From assembly GCA_034008185.1 (NCBI GenBank), contig CM067082.1, positions 105,581,311-105,645,310 of the forward strand: DNA of 64,000 bases, in the 5' to 3' direction. Of the stretch, positions 1 through 13,773 are shown piece by piece. The notes below the pieces were generated by a model that saw nothing but the letters and a program-made list of their open reading frames with translations, did no database searches and was not told the DNA's origin. The translations under genes were made by a program, and so were the position numbers. Origin of the DNA: Gorsachius magnificus. Lineage: Eukaryota > Chordata > Aves > Pelecaniformes > Ardeidae. Position 1 is the stretch's first letter. Every line of letters begins with the position of its first letter.

Positions 1-2439
1 ACATGAACTCCAAAATCGTCTTCCCTCCCAGGAAACCTCCCAGTCACTAGTCTGTACAGCCTGGCTCAGTTTTGCTTTCTCTTTCCAGTTAATTCCATCC
101 TCACCTGGATGCAGGTTCTGAGTTTGGGGTTGAGCAATCAGCGTTGCTGGTAATAAGGAAAGAAGAGTAAGATCAAAATTTGGCTGCCCCCCCTGGGTTG
201 GCTCAATGGTACCAAACTTGTCATTGTCAGAGAAGATTTGTGATTGAAGTGATCTGGGCCAAACGGGAGGCTTCCAGTTAGGAACAGTAACTAGCAAGTA
301 GCTCCCATTTGAAATAAGTGTGTTGGGGTCATCCTTAGGAACATTTTGTATCACCACCAACAAGCAACTTAGGAAGTACCTGAGGGCAGAGGGAGGCAGC
401 CAGCACTTGGGGCAGAGGGCAAGAAGCTGTCTGGGAAGCTGGGCTGCATAAGATGTTTGCCCCAGGAGTCAGGGAACAAAAAGAAATACAGAGCTGTGTT
501 CTACTTCTTGTCCCTCTCCCTGCCATCCGCAATAATGATTTCTCCCTTTGAAGATGGAGTCCGATGGGTAGCTGCCTGCTGGACCCCCTGATGTGGGTCT
601 TACCCAGCTAGGTTGGCCCAGAAGGGCACTGTGCATCTTGCAGAGGTCCATGATGTGTGCTGGAGCTGGTTAAATCATGTTCTCCAAAGGAACATACTCT
701 AAACTGGTTTTTGCCTTTCCTTCAAACCCACTTTCACCATGCAGAAGATTTTCCCACACATAAAAGTAACAGGGCCGCTAGGCTTATTAAATCTTTCCTT
801 GAGCAAACTCTCATTAAAGAGAATCAGATCTTAGCAGAACCCTTTAAAATACAGATTATGCATAGTCGATTTGGTAAACTTGATTCTACTGCCCTTCAGC
901 AGGCTTTATGGAGGCAAAGTCAAGGGGCACTATGTTCACATAAAGAGAATCAAGATTTTACCCTTCGCTCTAAAAAGAAGCTGTTGAGCCAGCTGCACCG
1001 CTGTGCTGTGGCTGCTTTGTACCAGCCCAGTGCTACAGACCTGACATAAATTCAGCTTAACTCACCAGTTAAATTGCATTTATGGTTGCTCTGCAAAGCC
1101 GGGGAGATGCAGAGCAGCCAGCATGGAGCAGTGACCTGGGTTTTCACAGTAGTCGTTTGCGTCGCTGCAGCTGCGCTTTAGGGCCTGATTCTCATTTGCT
1201 GATTTCACACGGGCTTGGCGAGAGTGAGTCCTCATTTAAAGCACTGATAAGATTGAAGTGCCTTTATAGCTCCCATCAGATCAGGCAGTGACTTTGAAGA
1301 AAATAAACCTCTGATTCTAGACAAAGAGCTGGAGTGTAATAAAAGCTGTGTGTTATCCTTCACAGGCACCTTGAATAAGGCCACAGGGAGCAAAAGAAAA
1401 AGACTGGAACGCGCAGTTTCTTTTCCTTTAGTTTTATGATTTACATTTTTCTGGCCCTTTGATTTTTTGGTCTCTAATTAAGTCATGAGATTGGGTGAGG
1501 TGGGTGCTTGCACCTAGTAAATGGCCACCTGTGTCACTTAATGAACTGAGCAACTAATTATAGGTACAGGTCACTTCAGAGGGCTACTTTCAGTCAGGAA
1601 TTTCAAGTAGCAAAATTTTACTGAGAGAAACCCCCAAAGCATTTGGTTTCTGCCTTTCTTAAAGGCAGGGATAACCAGAAGGGTTGACACCACTGGGGCA
1701 AGCCAGGCTATAAATGGAATATTTCTCCTGCCCACTGTCGTGCATCCTCTGTTGACGTTCCTTAATGTGGTCAACATGCTCTTTGGCCTTGGCTGTTGCT
1801 GGCTTTTTGCCATAGAAAGATGACACTATAACGCACAGTGATTCCACCTGCTTGTGTTGTTTCATCGATTTTCAGCATTTCGGGGAGAAAGATGAATTAG
1901 AGTTGTCTCTTTTCTAGTGTAGTATATAGTAGGCTCTTTTGAAGACCCTCTGGGGAGCCAGGTAATACTGCCAGCTAAAAATTACTTTCAGCAGTGGCAG
2001 AGTTTTGTTTTCTCTGAGCTTGCCACCTCTTCCTCAGCTGTCCGTCCTTTTGTTGCTGTGAGAAATGATTCCTGAGCTGTGTGGTTCATGGGGCAGCACC
2101 TCAAGACCCTGAGGTTATTTTAACAAGCGCATCATGTAACTAGTTGTTAAATAAAGTGGATTTCTTCAGTGGGTCATGTTTGCTGTACTGTGATGGGGAG
2201 TGGTTATGAATTACTGTCTAAGGGGTTTCAACACCATTTACTTGAGTTCCTGGATAATTCAGAGACTGTATTCTACTGCATTCCTTCAAGGGGAAGAAGG
2301 TGTTTGGAATCACAAGGACCTCTCCTGAAGTGAAAGAGCAAATTTCTAGCCTCACATTTTTATTTTCTGAGTTGCAAGGAACTGAGCTGTGGATTTGGTT
2401 TGCTTGCAATAGCTTTTGTCTTTTTTTTTTTTTTTCCAG
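1..2439 (+). other. BMPER: BMPER intron (3' part), upstream of the first exon in the window
   Basis: Non-coding sequence ending in a 15-T polypyrimidine run and CCAG acceptor at 2421-2439. The preceding exon, which should end in the first half of vWC1 (the conserved CxCL region), was looked for and not found, so it lies upstream of the window. A 130-codon open frame at 657-1049 has no recognisable domain and no splice context tying it to the gene. I see no convincing repeat or RNA gene here. Confidence 0.8.
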
Positions 2440-2539
2440 AATAAGGAAGTGACATGCAAGAGAGAGAAGTGTCCAATGCTCTCCAAGGACTGTGCTCTCG
2501 TAATTAAGCAGAGAGGAGCTTGCTGTGAGCGTTGCAAAG
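2440..2539 (+). CDS. BMPER: BMPER exon encoding the second half of vWC domain 1 (partial CDS)
   Basis: This internal exon of 100 nt starts in phase 0 with AAT AAG GAA GTG (NKEV) and ends one base into a codon. It gives residues 1-33 of the 271 visible here. Six cysteines follow the vWC C-terminal pattern (VTC, EKC, KDC, ACC, ERC). The order of residues matches what I recall of human BMPER around residue 74 onward. BMPER is a secreted extracellular modulator of BMP signalling, and its first vWC module is the main BMP-binding unit in published work on Crossveinless-2. The acceptor is strong (T15 CCAG). The donor, AAAG|gtgcgg, is weaker than every other donor of this gene in the window because it lacks A at +4 and T at +6. 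The following intron is phase 1. The first half of the module is outside the window. Confidence 0.93.
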
Positions 2540-4644
2540 GTGCGGTTCCCTTCATGTTGTTTCCCTCTTTTTAAAATGTTTTCAGTTCACGTTTGTGTTG
2601 CCAGAGATAGGACAAAATTGGGAGCTTCCCAGCTGGGACTTGGCTGTCACCAAAGGCTTGAAAAGGGCAGTAACCACAATTAAAATCAATATGTTTCCAA
2701 AGCTGTAGGAGATGCATAAATTCACATATTTTTCCTGTGATTATTAGTTCTTGCACAACAAAAAATCTGTTAGAAATACATCTTTGTTGTACTTCATTGA
2801 TATGCTGTCAGTCTTTTGAGAGATATCTCCTGTTCTAACTTTATCTATCAGATATATTTTAGGCCAAAGTCAATTTGCTGGTAGCTACCAATCAATAGGA
2901 ATTCTTTAAAGTTTTTGTATGGTTGAACAGAAGAGGAATCACACTTCTGAGAAATAAAGAACAGATTATTTATCCATGACTATTTATATTTCTGTACATT
3001 TATTGATGGACCAACAGTTTACCTTCCAAGCTCTTTAGAATGAGCTAATTATCACATATAAAAAATTAATAAATGAATTGCCTAAGAATGCATGGTTTGT
3101 AACTACCATGTTTATCCATGTGAAATATGTGCAGGTAGATGAAGTTGAAAACTAGTCTTTTTTTCTATCGATGCAGTAAGTAATATGCCATAAACCACTA
3201 CTTTTGCTGAAGGACTGCTGACGCAGTCAGTGAGGTGGAGAATGTCGGATTCAGGAAGCTTTGCTTTATTTTGTCTCTGTTGTTTAATTCCCTGGTGGTG
3301 ATAAAGTGGCTTTGGGAGGGAGATAGGGTAGGACAAATTGTTGGGAAATGCAAACATTTATTGCCTTCCCAGAGGAAATACAAATGCAGGAAAGCAGATT
3401 ACACTAAAATTCAGACAGAAGAGACATATGATGGATATGTGTTTTTCCTGGATGGTTGCAAAGGTTTGTTAGCTGCTGTGCTCATGATTTGCTTCTGTGG
3501 TGCGACTTTGGAATAGGTTTCTCAAGTCCCAATCTGGGGATTTGTCTAAAAGTCTGACACTTAAAAGAAAAGGAAATGAACTAGGAAAAAAAATTAAAAC
3601 ATTACTGAAGCGGTAAGAATTTGTAGTTAGAAGTTTTACATAAATTAAATGTAATTTATTTCTTTTGTCAAACTGTTTTTAGTGTCAGCTTTATAGCAAA
3701 AGATTCCTAACTATTGGTTTGATTAGGCTGGAGGTTGATTCTGCATTTTGATAAAGGGATGCCTGGTTGGTCAATGCCATGAAAATTTTATATAGATACG
3801 TATGCATATGTGCATGTATGCATACAAAATGTTTCTACACTGAAAAGATTAATTTTTCAAAGTTGAGGATGCAGATATTGGTGTGTATGGGCTATTTTCA
3901 TAAGATGGAAACTTTAAAATCAGACTCCTTGTAAGATATTCTGTTTATCTTGAATTGGGGTAAGTTCTTGGAACATTATTAATAAGCTTGAGGCTAGCAT
4001 CTGCAGATTGGTATGCCTGACACCTCTAATAGGAAAATTAATAGAAACTGTTCAAAAATAGAATTAGGAGGCACGTGGATAATTGCAGTACAAGGGGGAA
4101 TAGTTATGTCTTACAAAAATGATAGTTATTTGAATTTATCATAAGTATATGGACAGAGAGATCCAACTGATGTTGTCTTCCTGGATTTCTAATACACATC
4201 CAAAAAGATCCCTCACCAAAAACTACTAAAGAAACTAAGCAGTTTGTAGAGAAACTCATCAATGAATAACTAACAGGTGGTGACAATGAATGGTTACTTT
4301 TGTAATGGAAAAAGGTTACCAGAAGATCCTTGCAAAGATCTCAACTTGTCAACCTCCTCAGAAATTATCTAGAAAAGGGGTGAAGAGAGGCACAAAGTTT
4401 GATGCTGCTGACCTGACTGCTTTAGTGTAGTAAAGGAGGAGGGCTGCCTGTGAGGAGTTGCAGAAGGTTCCTGGGACATTGAACAACTGATGGCAAAATG
4501 GCAAAGGAAGTCAATGTGGATGAGAATAAATGGGTGCACACAGGACAAACCAGTCCTAACTACAAATATAATGCTGGGCTCCAAGTTGACAATTACCTAT
4601 TAACAACTGGTTTGCTGTGTTAAAAAAGACACTTCTGTAGCAGA

Positions 4645-4683
4645 ATCGGCTCAACCCTCTCTACCAGGATCAGCTCAACCCTC
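4645..4683. repeat. Short direct repeat, two 15-bp copies
   Basis: ATCGGCTCAACCCTC (4645-4659) and ATCAGCTCAACCCTC (4669-4683) differ by one base and are offset by 24 bp. It looks like a small local duplication in intron sequence with no obvious function. Confidence 0.6.
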
Positions 4684-7600
4684 AGTAGCTCTTGGAAAAC
4701 TGAATTATGGCTAGAAGGAGATTTGGTTTGATCCAAGATGGCACTTCCTATGTACTTAAGATGCAAGAAGAGCTTTAAATTTCAGAATTAAAAAAAACCC
4801 CAAGGCTCTTGAGGGTTTCATTTTCAAAGTAAATGCAAAATTTCTGAATAAGTTTTTCTGCTTTTTCTGAAAAGTAAAGCTAAATATGCACCTGCATAAC
4901 CACAGCAGTTCTGACACCACAGATTGTCTCCAGGTTGTTCTGGTGCTGTGGGAAGAGGCTGATGGAGACACCTCTACCCCCAGGGAAGCTGCTTGTTCTC
5001 TTGCTGCTCCGAACGTTGCTGAAGCTCCTGCTCTGTTCTGTGCAAAACCCAAAATGAGTGTCCTGTGGGGAGCATTTGGGGAATCAAGGGTGCAAACACC
5101 AGCCTGGCTGCTGGTACTTCAGCTACTCCCTTTGGTGTCCCAGCAGCTCCCCTGCACTCCCTGTATGGAGCTCAGCTGCAGCCGGGACTTGGCCCTGCAG
5201 CACTTGTTCTCCGTCGCTGTTTTGTCAAGCTGCCAGAGTGCCCATAGGGAATGCAAGCAGGAAAAGGGAAACAGGGATTTTTTTAAATTTTTTTTTTACT
5301 GTTGCATTTCATCTAAACCCAAACAAAATGTTACGAAGAAAAGACATCAGAACCTGATGGCTTTTTTCTTGGATTCATTCCCAAAACCTAGAAAAGCTTA
5401 ATCAGGCCTTACGGGCTATTGCCAGCTCTCTTTGATAGATTCACGTCTTCCTACCTTGTGAAGAAATGAATGAACGAATGAATGTCTTCTGTCATTTGAG
5501 TACAATGTCAGGAGGATAACATCGAGACCCGAGGGTATGTTTCCAGAATTGGCTTGCGTAGGAAGGAAACCACCGCTTGTGAGTCATTTGGGACATTGCT
5601 GCCAGGATATTTTATTCTGTTATGAGGAGTACATGGGGACTGGGTATGTAGGCCCAGTATCTCTGACAGCAAAGAAGTAGTCTGAAATGAAAAAATACTA
5701 TATGCCTGCAACAGTGCATCCAGCTGAACCTCCCTGTGTTTAGAGCTTTACATACAGGAGAAACTGAATTGTTGGTAGAGAATTTTTCCTGCGAACAGTT
5801 GTGTGCCGAGCAGAACTCCCTTGCTTCCATTCGGGTATTTGTATGCTACTGAGATAATTTCTAGCACTTTTTTCTGTTTTCTTAATAAACAAAAAAAAGT
5901 AAGAAACAGCAGCAACTATGCCTTTTGCAATCAGAAAATTCATTGTGGTGGAAAAAACTTGTTATCCCTAACATATTAAGAGATTTGGCTTTACTTAAGA
6001 TTTTAATCCTCCAGACTAGCAATGTGTTTTAACGCTGTTCTTGACTTCAGGCTCATAGGACCTTGCATAGAAAAGCCAGTGGGGCAAGGCTCTCTTTTGC
6101 TGTGCATTTGTGCAAAGTCTGGAACAGAGAAATGTAGGCGCACGATTATGGCTCCCTGCTGCAAGGAGAATGCAAACAACTCACTATAACAGTGAAAACT
6201 TTCAGTGAGATTATTCTTCTGACAGATACTTACTGTAGTTTACAAAACATACTGTATACCTCTAGCATACTATTCATTTTGAAAATATTAAAAAATTAAG
6301 CCCTCTTATTACTTTAGCATAGGATAAATAGGCCACTTTTAATCTCTCAATTTATTTAATATGTTTAATGAAAACATATGAGGTCAATGAGATTATAGAA
6401 ATAGATTTGGCAGCATTTTCTTATTTAGTTGGATTGAGACCTGTGACTTAGATATAGAGCTCTCTACATCTCTAATAATGAGTTATTTGCTCTCTTAAGA
6501 AGTGGTATTACTGGCTCAGGACTGCATAAAGTTTGCATTTCTAAAATTGTGTACCATATTCTTACTCATTATCCTAAGAATTTGAATCTTCCATGCATGT
6601 ACAAAGACAAAATTGGTGGGTATTTGTTACAACAGATACGATTTGCTGTTCTGAAGTTCCCTTCACTTCCCATGCACAATTTTACTTTTTCTGCCCTTGT
6701 CAGTTTTTGAGAGTTAATGTGGGGTTTTTTGTTGTGTTGCTTTTTGTTGTTGTTTTTTTTTAAATTAATTGATGATCTTAGAAGTTCACATGCTGTGCTC
6801 TATTGACCTGGAGTCTTCCAGAGAATGGCATCACAACCCAGACAACAGCAGTGCTAGTTCCCCTCAATATCGAATATCCAAAGCTATCGTAGTTAATTGT
6901 GCGTTTCTTGGAAAGGATATCAAATATTATGGTTGAGGATTGCAGCCAATTTCAACTATTAGGGCTGGCTTGCAAAGGGAGTTAGAGGGAGGTTATGAGT
7001 TTATCAGTGTTCTAGCTACTCTGCTAATGCCCTGCAGGAGCCATACGTACATCTGGCACTTTATTTGCCTGTGGACATCCCTAGTATGAGATACCCAGTA
7101 TCAGTTTGATGCCCTGCTGTAAGGCTGACGGGTGTGTGTGTGGGGCTTTGTGTGGACCCTTATGGAACACTATAACTTGCAGCCCATCCTCGCATGCTCT
7201 AAGTGAAGCTTTCAGAGACAAGGGTGCACCCTAATACATGGAGGTAGGGGGATAGGCTGGGAAGATAATTATCTATTTTCCTATTAAAATCTTTTCCACC
7301 TTCATTTGAATGATCTAGTCCTGGCATCTGTCAGAGACTGGTTATGGAAAGAGATGGTATGGGGACATAATCAAGTCTTAACTTTTCTCTTGGCCTTTCT
7401 CGCTGTCTGTCAGTCCCTTGGTAATGTGCTGCAGCTCTGAACCAGGAGGCCTGTTTCTTGAGGCTGGAGGTACAGGTTCATCTCAATGTTCATTCAGTTT
7501 CTAGCTTTGTGTTTCAAGTAAGGCAGGGATTTTGGAACAGTAAAATATAGCCACTAAGGACAGTATCATCCAATATCATCATGGTGCCAGCTTTGATTAC

Positions 7601-8945
7601 TTCTGATTATGCCTAAGAAAAGGTCTCTATCTCTCCATCCTTCCTTTGAGTTAACTCTTCTTACAAAGGTCTTAGCACATACATTTTGCATGCCTTGAAT
7701 ATCTGGTGTATACTATTGTGTTCAGTAGGCCCTCAAATTTCAGATTTTCTTATTACCTTGGTTAATATAATTTTCCATTTATGTAAGAAGCTTTTAATGA
7801 ACTGCCTTGTCATGTTGCCATAAATACTTCTGCAATCAAACATCAGTTACCCAGACTTTTACAATCACAGGGAAGTTGTTCAGAACACTCGTATTAGGAA
7901 ATAGCATGAGACCTCCATGGTGATACATGGATGTGCTTGTACCCTATGTATGGACGTTGTGTCCAGTGCAGCAAAGTAAAAGGAAACTGAAGACCAGGAT
8001 GGAGTCTTCACACAACATTCACACGCAACGTTTCTCTGGAACAACATGATAAACATCTTAGGACACTTAATATGGAATAAGAATTTCTTTTACTGTTTAA
8101 CTTCGAAGCTGTACGCTGTACCGATCATGAATTATTTTGCTGGTGTGAGGAAATCGGGTACAAATGGCAAGTAACTGTGTCACCAAGCAACATCATTCAT
8201 GACACCCCTCATAACCATGAGAGGTCACCGTTCTTCAGCTGCCAGACTTGGCAAGCACATCAAGTATCAGCTTAAGATTCAATGGCAGGTCTAACTATAC
8301 GTCATTTTGGATCATGAGGTTCTTATGGAGCCTGCACAGTGACTTTCCCCTCTATATATTTGTTTGTGAAACACACAACATTTGGGAAGGTGAAATTCAG
8401 TTCCAGTGGGGCACAGAGAGCAAAAACAGCACTGGAAGGAGTTCATGTCTTTTATTCTTCTGCTATTTGTTTGGTGAATATGAGCTGCTTTGCATCATCT
8501 GCCCGGGAACTGTGCAGTCCTGGCACAGCTCGCCCCCATGGCCACTTTGCTGTGTTGTACGCCCTTTATATGGCCCCTGCGCCTCGCGTCCCTTGGGTAT
8601 TGTAATTGCGGTAGCTCAGCTGCAAATAGGTTTGATTGTACTCAGTTACAGAGGAAAGAGTTGGATTTTCACTGTTTAGAGTTAGACTGAATAAGCATGG
8701 GAGGTTTTGTATATATTTTCATGCTTCTGTGTTGACAAAAGAAGACCAGGGTTACCCAACAGGAAGTTTAATTTTCTAGTAGCTGTCAATGGCTTTACCA
8801 TTATTAAGACATGTGAAAATATATTTTAAAATAGGTGTATGTGTGGTTCACAGTTCTCTTATTTTGGCCAACAGATTTAATGCCAGAGAAATACTGCAGA
8901 ATGTGCAAGTTATTGTGGGTTTTTTTTGTTTGGGGTTTTTGGATA

Positions 8946-8970
8946 TTTTTTTTTTTTTTTTTTTTTTTTT
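8946..8970. repeat. Poly-T homopolymer (T25)
   Basis: An uninterrupted run of 25 T inside the 11-kb intron. It could be the reverse-strand tail of an old retrotransposed sequence, but no body of such an element was recognised beside it. Its exact length is likely to vary between individuals or assemblies. Confidence 0.85.
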
Positions 8971-11900
8971 GGCTAGAACTGGTATTTAGTGTTAGCATGC
9001 CTGGATACCTCCCTGAGGATTAATTTATCAAACACTAAATAAAACATGTCTTCTGACTGTTTTCTTTTTCCTAATGTTTATTTTCCATGCCAATAGAGAG
9101 GTTACTTTTTTAAAATAGAAAGTGGAGGGAAAGCAAGAAAAAGACTTAACAGGAGAAGAAAGATGCTGAAGAAATGATGGGGAGCCAGTCTATTGTGCAC
9201 CAATCTATCACTTTCTCTTGGGAGAATACGGAAATGACTTGCCTATAAAATTCTCATTAGCCTAAAATAAGCAAAAAAAAAAAATCTCTTCTGGAATCTT
9301 ATTAGGCAATGTCAAATTGAATAATAAAGGCTTCTTTTTAATGAACTCCTGAGGACACTGGTTGAGCTTTAGCACTACTGAAGTGTCTCTTACAGTCCAT
9401 TTCCCTATCTTCATGATACTGCTCTGTGCTGGGCTGTCTGGGGAAGAAAAAAAAAGGGTCATTTAACAATGTTACCGGATTTGGAAAGACAAATGGCTTC
9501 CTGATTGTCAACTTGTCCACATGCCAATAACAAAATCTGGTATAATTTGCCTCTTTTGTTATTCCAGTCCAATTCTGTGTGAGGATGCTTGTTTTGGAAT
9601 TAAATTGCTCTCTTTCAAATTAAATCAGCCAAAGGTTCGTTTATTATGTTTGAAACTAATGTGCTCAAGTAGGGCACACACAACTTTGAAACAAAGTAGC
9701 TAAATTTGTAAATTAGAAGTGATTTAACTGTTTTATCATAATTTTTATGCAGGAATGACTCAAGTCTAGAGAATCATTTTGCCTTTATGAGGTGACTAGA
9801 AAGTGATTAGCAGTTTCCACTGCATATACAACAATTGACCAACTTCAAAGTATTCAGTGGTTTGGTTTGATTCAGATAAGGAACTTTCAGCTTGCATGTT
9901 TATCCAGGACTTATCTGAACTATTTGGGTTGAAGTAAGTAATAGGAAAAAAGCCTACAACTAACCATAAGTTAATATTTTACGTTAATAAAACATCAGCA
10001 ATTCTTAAAGAAAGAAGCAGGAGAGACTAAAAAATTTGGACACGCTCCTTGACTGATACAAATCACCTTATCTCTATTAAAATTGATATAGACCACTGAT
10101 ATTTAACTTCCTTCCATATGTGGAAGCCTAAAGGTTTTCCTTATGGGGTATATGTCATGGGATCAGATTTAGCTATTAATACTGAATCTGTTACTTTTTG
10201 TGTACTACTTAAAACGTTCTTAGGCTTTTTGGGTTCCCCTCTCAAACACCTCCTCTGTAGCCCTTTCTTTTAAAGTTTTGTTTTAAGGATGTATTCAGGC
10301 AGAAACAAGTGATGGCATTTAAACTGTTGTGCTAAGCTCTGATCTTTCTCAATTTATTCTTTTCTCCTGCTCTCCCTTTCAAATGGCAGACGGAGACAGT
10401 ACGTTAATGTAATACTACTTCCAAAGGGAATTAAAATGAATTTTAGGAACTTGAAGTATGTTCCTCCATATGCAGTTGTAGAAATTGGCATCAGGGGCTT
10501 TGCTGATGCCTTTGGACATGAGATATTCAGTAACAACTACTTTCCAAGCCAAGTATGATGGACTTTTAACCAGGGATGAGAGAGAATGGCTCAACTGAGT
10601 TGGCGCATGGAGGCAGGTGGGTTTCAACTCAGCTGAATTTAGGTGAGGCACATAAACTTCCATGCTATGAATAGTTGGGCTAGGAGAGTCCAGGTTTATA
10701 TTTGCAAATGTCAGCTGAGAGATTTGTACATTGGAAGTGATGTTCAGAAAAACTAGCTGGTATGTGGGCTTTGTTTCCTTTTCCTTTTGAAGAGTGAGCG
10801 GGGGTGCAGCTCTGGGACGTACAAACGGCAGAATGTCAGGGCACACCTCTGGTCAGGGACAGGTTAAAATCTCAGATAGAGACTGTAAAGCACTTCCTTT
10901 CTCTCCCTGTCTTCAGTTTTCCTGACCCGCAGCCTTCCCCCAGCTCTCGCCAAGTTTGCCTGTGTTACTGGCTAATTCTCCCCTTCCTTTGTGCTGTTTT
11001 CTTCAACTGAGCATCTGATGAAATCCAGCTCCCACCGTGCCTTGCGTTGGTGCTTGCACGATGCTGCTCTGACTCCCTTATTCAACCTGCTGGCTTGTGC
11101 CAAAGCTTGGGAGCAGTCTTAGTATCTCCAGTGCTTCTGCACACTTTTCCATCCTGGCCTCCATTTCTAAATTTCCCTTTTGCTGCCTGCAATCTCTCCC
11201 TGTCACAGTTACTTCTTCTATTCTGCCATTCTCCAGTGCTGCCAGCACCTCGCATTGGTGATGGAAGTGGCTCGCGGGCAGGCTCCCCCCTTGCTGCTTT
11301 CCGCAGGGACAACGGCTGGTGCTGCGGGGCAGAGGATTTTGTAGCACAGCTTGGATATGCACTTCAAGCGATAGCTGTGGTGACTGCACGGATGCACCAC
11401 CTTCACACTTTCTTGACCAGACTAATCCTTGAACTGAAAATTTCAGTTTAATATGCACATCTGTACATGCAGATTAGCCCAGGGTCATTAGCTTTCTTAC
11501 AGAGAAAATATTTTAAATTAAAGAAGATAATTGGTGAGCAAATATGCAAGGTATTTTGCAGTTGTTTCCAACCTGGGCCTTGATTCTGCACAGTTTTGAA
11601 GACACCAGACCCATCTGGTAAAGCACACACAGGGGTATTTAACAGCACAGCTCATTCCATCTCCAGTGTCCAGCACACATGTAAACTCTTTCTTGGACTG
11701 GGACCACTATGCCAGTATGGCTTAGACTTCTGCAACTTGAGGATACTAAAGTGCGTTGAACAGGTTCTTCTATTTGTCATGGTTTGCAGTGGGCAGTGCA
11801 TGAAACTGTGCTACAAGATTAGCTTGATAGTTTTTCGGAATGGGACTTCAAAACGCCTAAGAGGGAGTATAGGGCTTCACGTTCCTCTCTTGACGTGTTG

Positions 11901-13773
11901 GCCAGCGTGTATGAGAGCTCATGCAGAACTTTATTAACATGCTGAAAATCTGAACACTTCTTTATTATTTGAAATCGCTTCATGGGGACTTTGCTACTCA
12001 AAAAAAAAAAGAGATTCAGATGTATGCTTTGTACCTTTCAATATTTGTCAAAGATTAAATTATCACAGCCAGCTCTTAGGCTACTGATCAACTCTTATAA
12101 AAACATACCTGTTTCAGCTTAGGTAAGTGAGATGGCCACAGCATCTGCAGATTTCTCCTGTGTTGCTCTACACTTAACCTGGAAAAATGTCAGAGTACTG
12201 CAAAGCCTGAAGTACAAGTCTTCTGTGGTTTAAGATCTTACCTGGAGGCAGTTAACCCATTTGTAAATGATCTCTGTATATCAGGTTTTCTTTAAATTTG
12301 AGGTCGAATACAAAATGATTCTGTGGGAATTTGAAGTTCCTCAGCAGTTTGGAGCAGTGACCCTCAAGTTTTTTTTTAGACGGTGGGCTCAAAGTTTTAC
12401 TGGTATAGGACTGATAACTTGCCTTTGTTTTCAGAAGGGCATAAAATGTAGCCCAGAGTGGTTCAGGACAGTGCACCCTGCGCAGCAGAGAATGACATAG
12501 AGTAGCTGCTGAGGTAGGGTGCGGAAAGAGAATGGTGCCGTGAGCATCGTTTGACTGATTGTAGTTTTGTGCTTGGTGACTCGTGTAAATGTCTATGTTT
12601 CAAAGTCACTGGCAGGACTCCTGCTGGTTTCATGGGCTCTTTGATCAAGCCTATTTTGAATAAAATAGCCTAGGAAAAAAACCCTCAGATCAGTAAATGG
12701 AAAATGGGCATTTTTCCTGCAGAAAATGTGGTATATGTTGCTTTTAAAATTTTTTCTTTGTCAACACTTTGGCTTTCCAAAGAATTAATTCTTAATTGAA
12801 ACAATTTTGCATTAATAAACTAACTCTTTTAAAACAAACAATTTATTTCCACTTAATATATCTTTTTGAGTTTTGTTTTTCTGGTGAGATATTTTATTCC
12901 TTTCTTTGTGTTCCTTTTTTGGTTTTCCCTTTTTCAAAATACCAGAAAACAGTGAAAGAGTGGGAACAAAACTAGTAGGAACACGTAATAAAAAAAATGT
13001 GAAAATTAATGTGGGTATTTTTTTTTCCAAACAGCTAAATGAAACTTCATCTTGCATAAAAAAACCCGCTTGCCGCTCCCGTGCACGGGTTAACCATCCT
13101 TTTTTCTGTTAACAAAGTTGTCATGTAGCACATAAAGACATATAAAGTCAAACCCTGTGGGACTCCAAAATGTCCCCACTCAGAGATTCACCACCCACAC
13201 AGAAGAGCCTGATGGCTTTTAGCGTATGTGGATGTTGATCCCTTCTGTCGTCAAAGCAAAAAAGGTACAAAGAAGGGGTAGCTCTGCCAATGTCAGTGCA
13301 TCCACACTGAGCTGCGCTGGCTGAAGAGCTCTCCCGGGGATTTTGGTTAATGGATGAGGGTAGCATAGTCAGGCCAGGATGATGAACATTTCCAGCTCTT
13401 CTCTTACCCTCTCTTCTCCCTCTCCCCTCCAGTGCATGGGTGGCTGAGCAGCTCCTGAATGGAGAGCAGAATAGCCACTCAACATCCATTTTTAGGTAAA
13501 TTGCCACCGATTTTGGTTTGTCTTGAACTTGTCATAGTTCATAAGGAGTTTGGCCAGTCATGCACCAGGAGCAGGCATCTGAGGCAGAGCTTGCTTCCAG
13601 CTCTCCCAGGGCATGATCCCTCTTGTCAGGCCCAGCTCTCAGCTCTACCTCTTCTGTTAACCCAGGGGAGAGGGTGGGTTGCATTTAGGATGCTGCTCCG
13701 TGATCCTCAGCAGCAGCCTCCCACAGGATGATTGTGTTCAGCCTAACTGACGTGCCTCTGTCTCTTCCTCTAG

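Larger units (their letters stand above)
2540..13773 (+). other. BMPER: BMPER intron, about 11.2 kb
   Basis: AT-rich intron between the vWC1 exon and the first vWC2 exon, bounded by gtgcgg and tctcttcctctag. Contents seen: a 24-bp-period direct repeat (4645-4683); a somewhat GC-richer, stop-poor stretch at about 4886-5400; a similar stop-poor stretch at 8248-8690; a T25 run at 8946-8970; and scattered short A/T runs. None of the open frames here resembles a known protein, and no full mobile element was recognised. Confidence 0.8.

Noticed and set aside
8248..8690. 143-codon open frame (+) with two other overlapping + frames
   Set aside because: No recognisable domain and no splice context to BMPER. 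Overlap of several frames suggests a chance stop-poor stretch rather than a gene.
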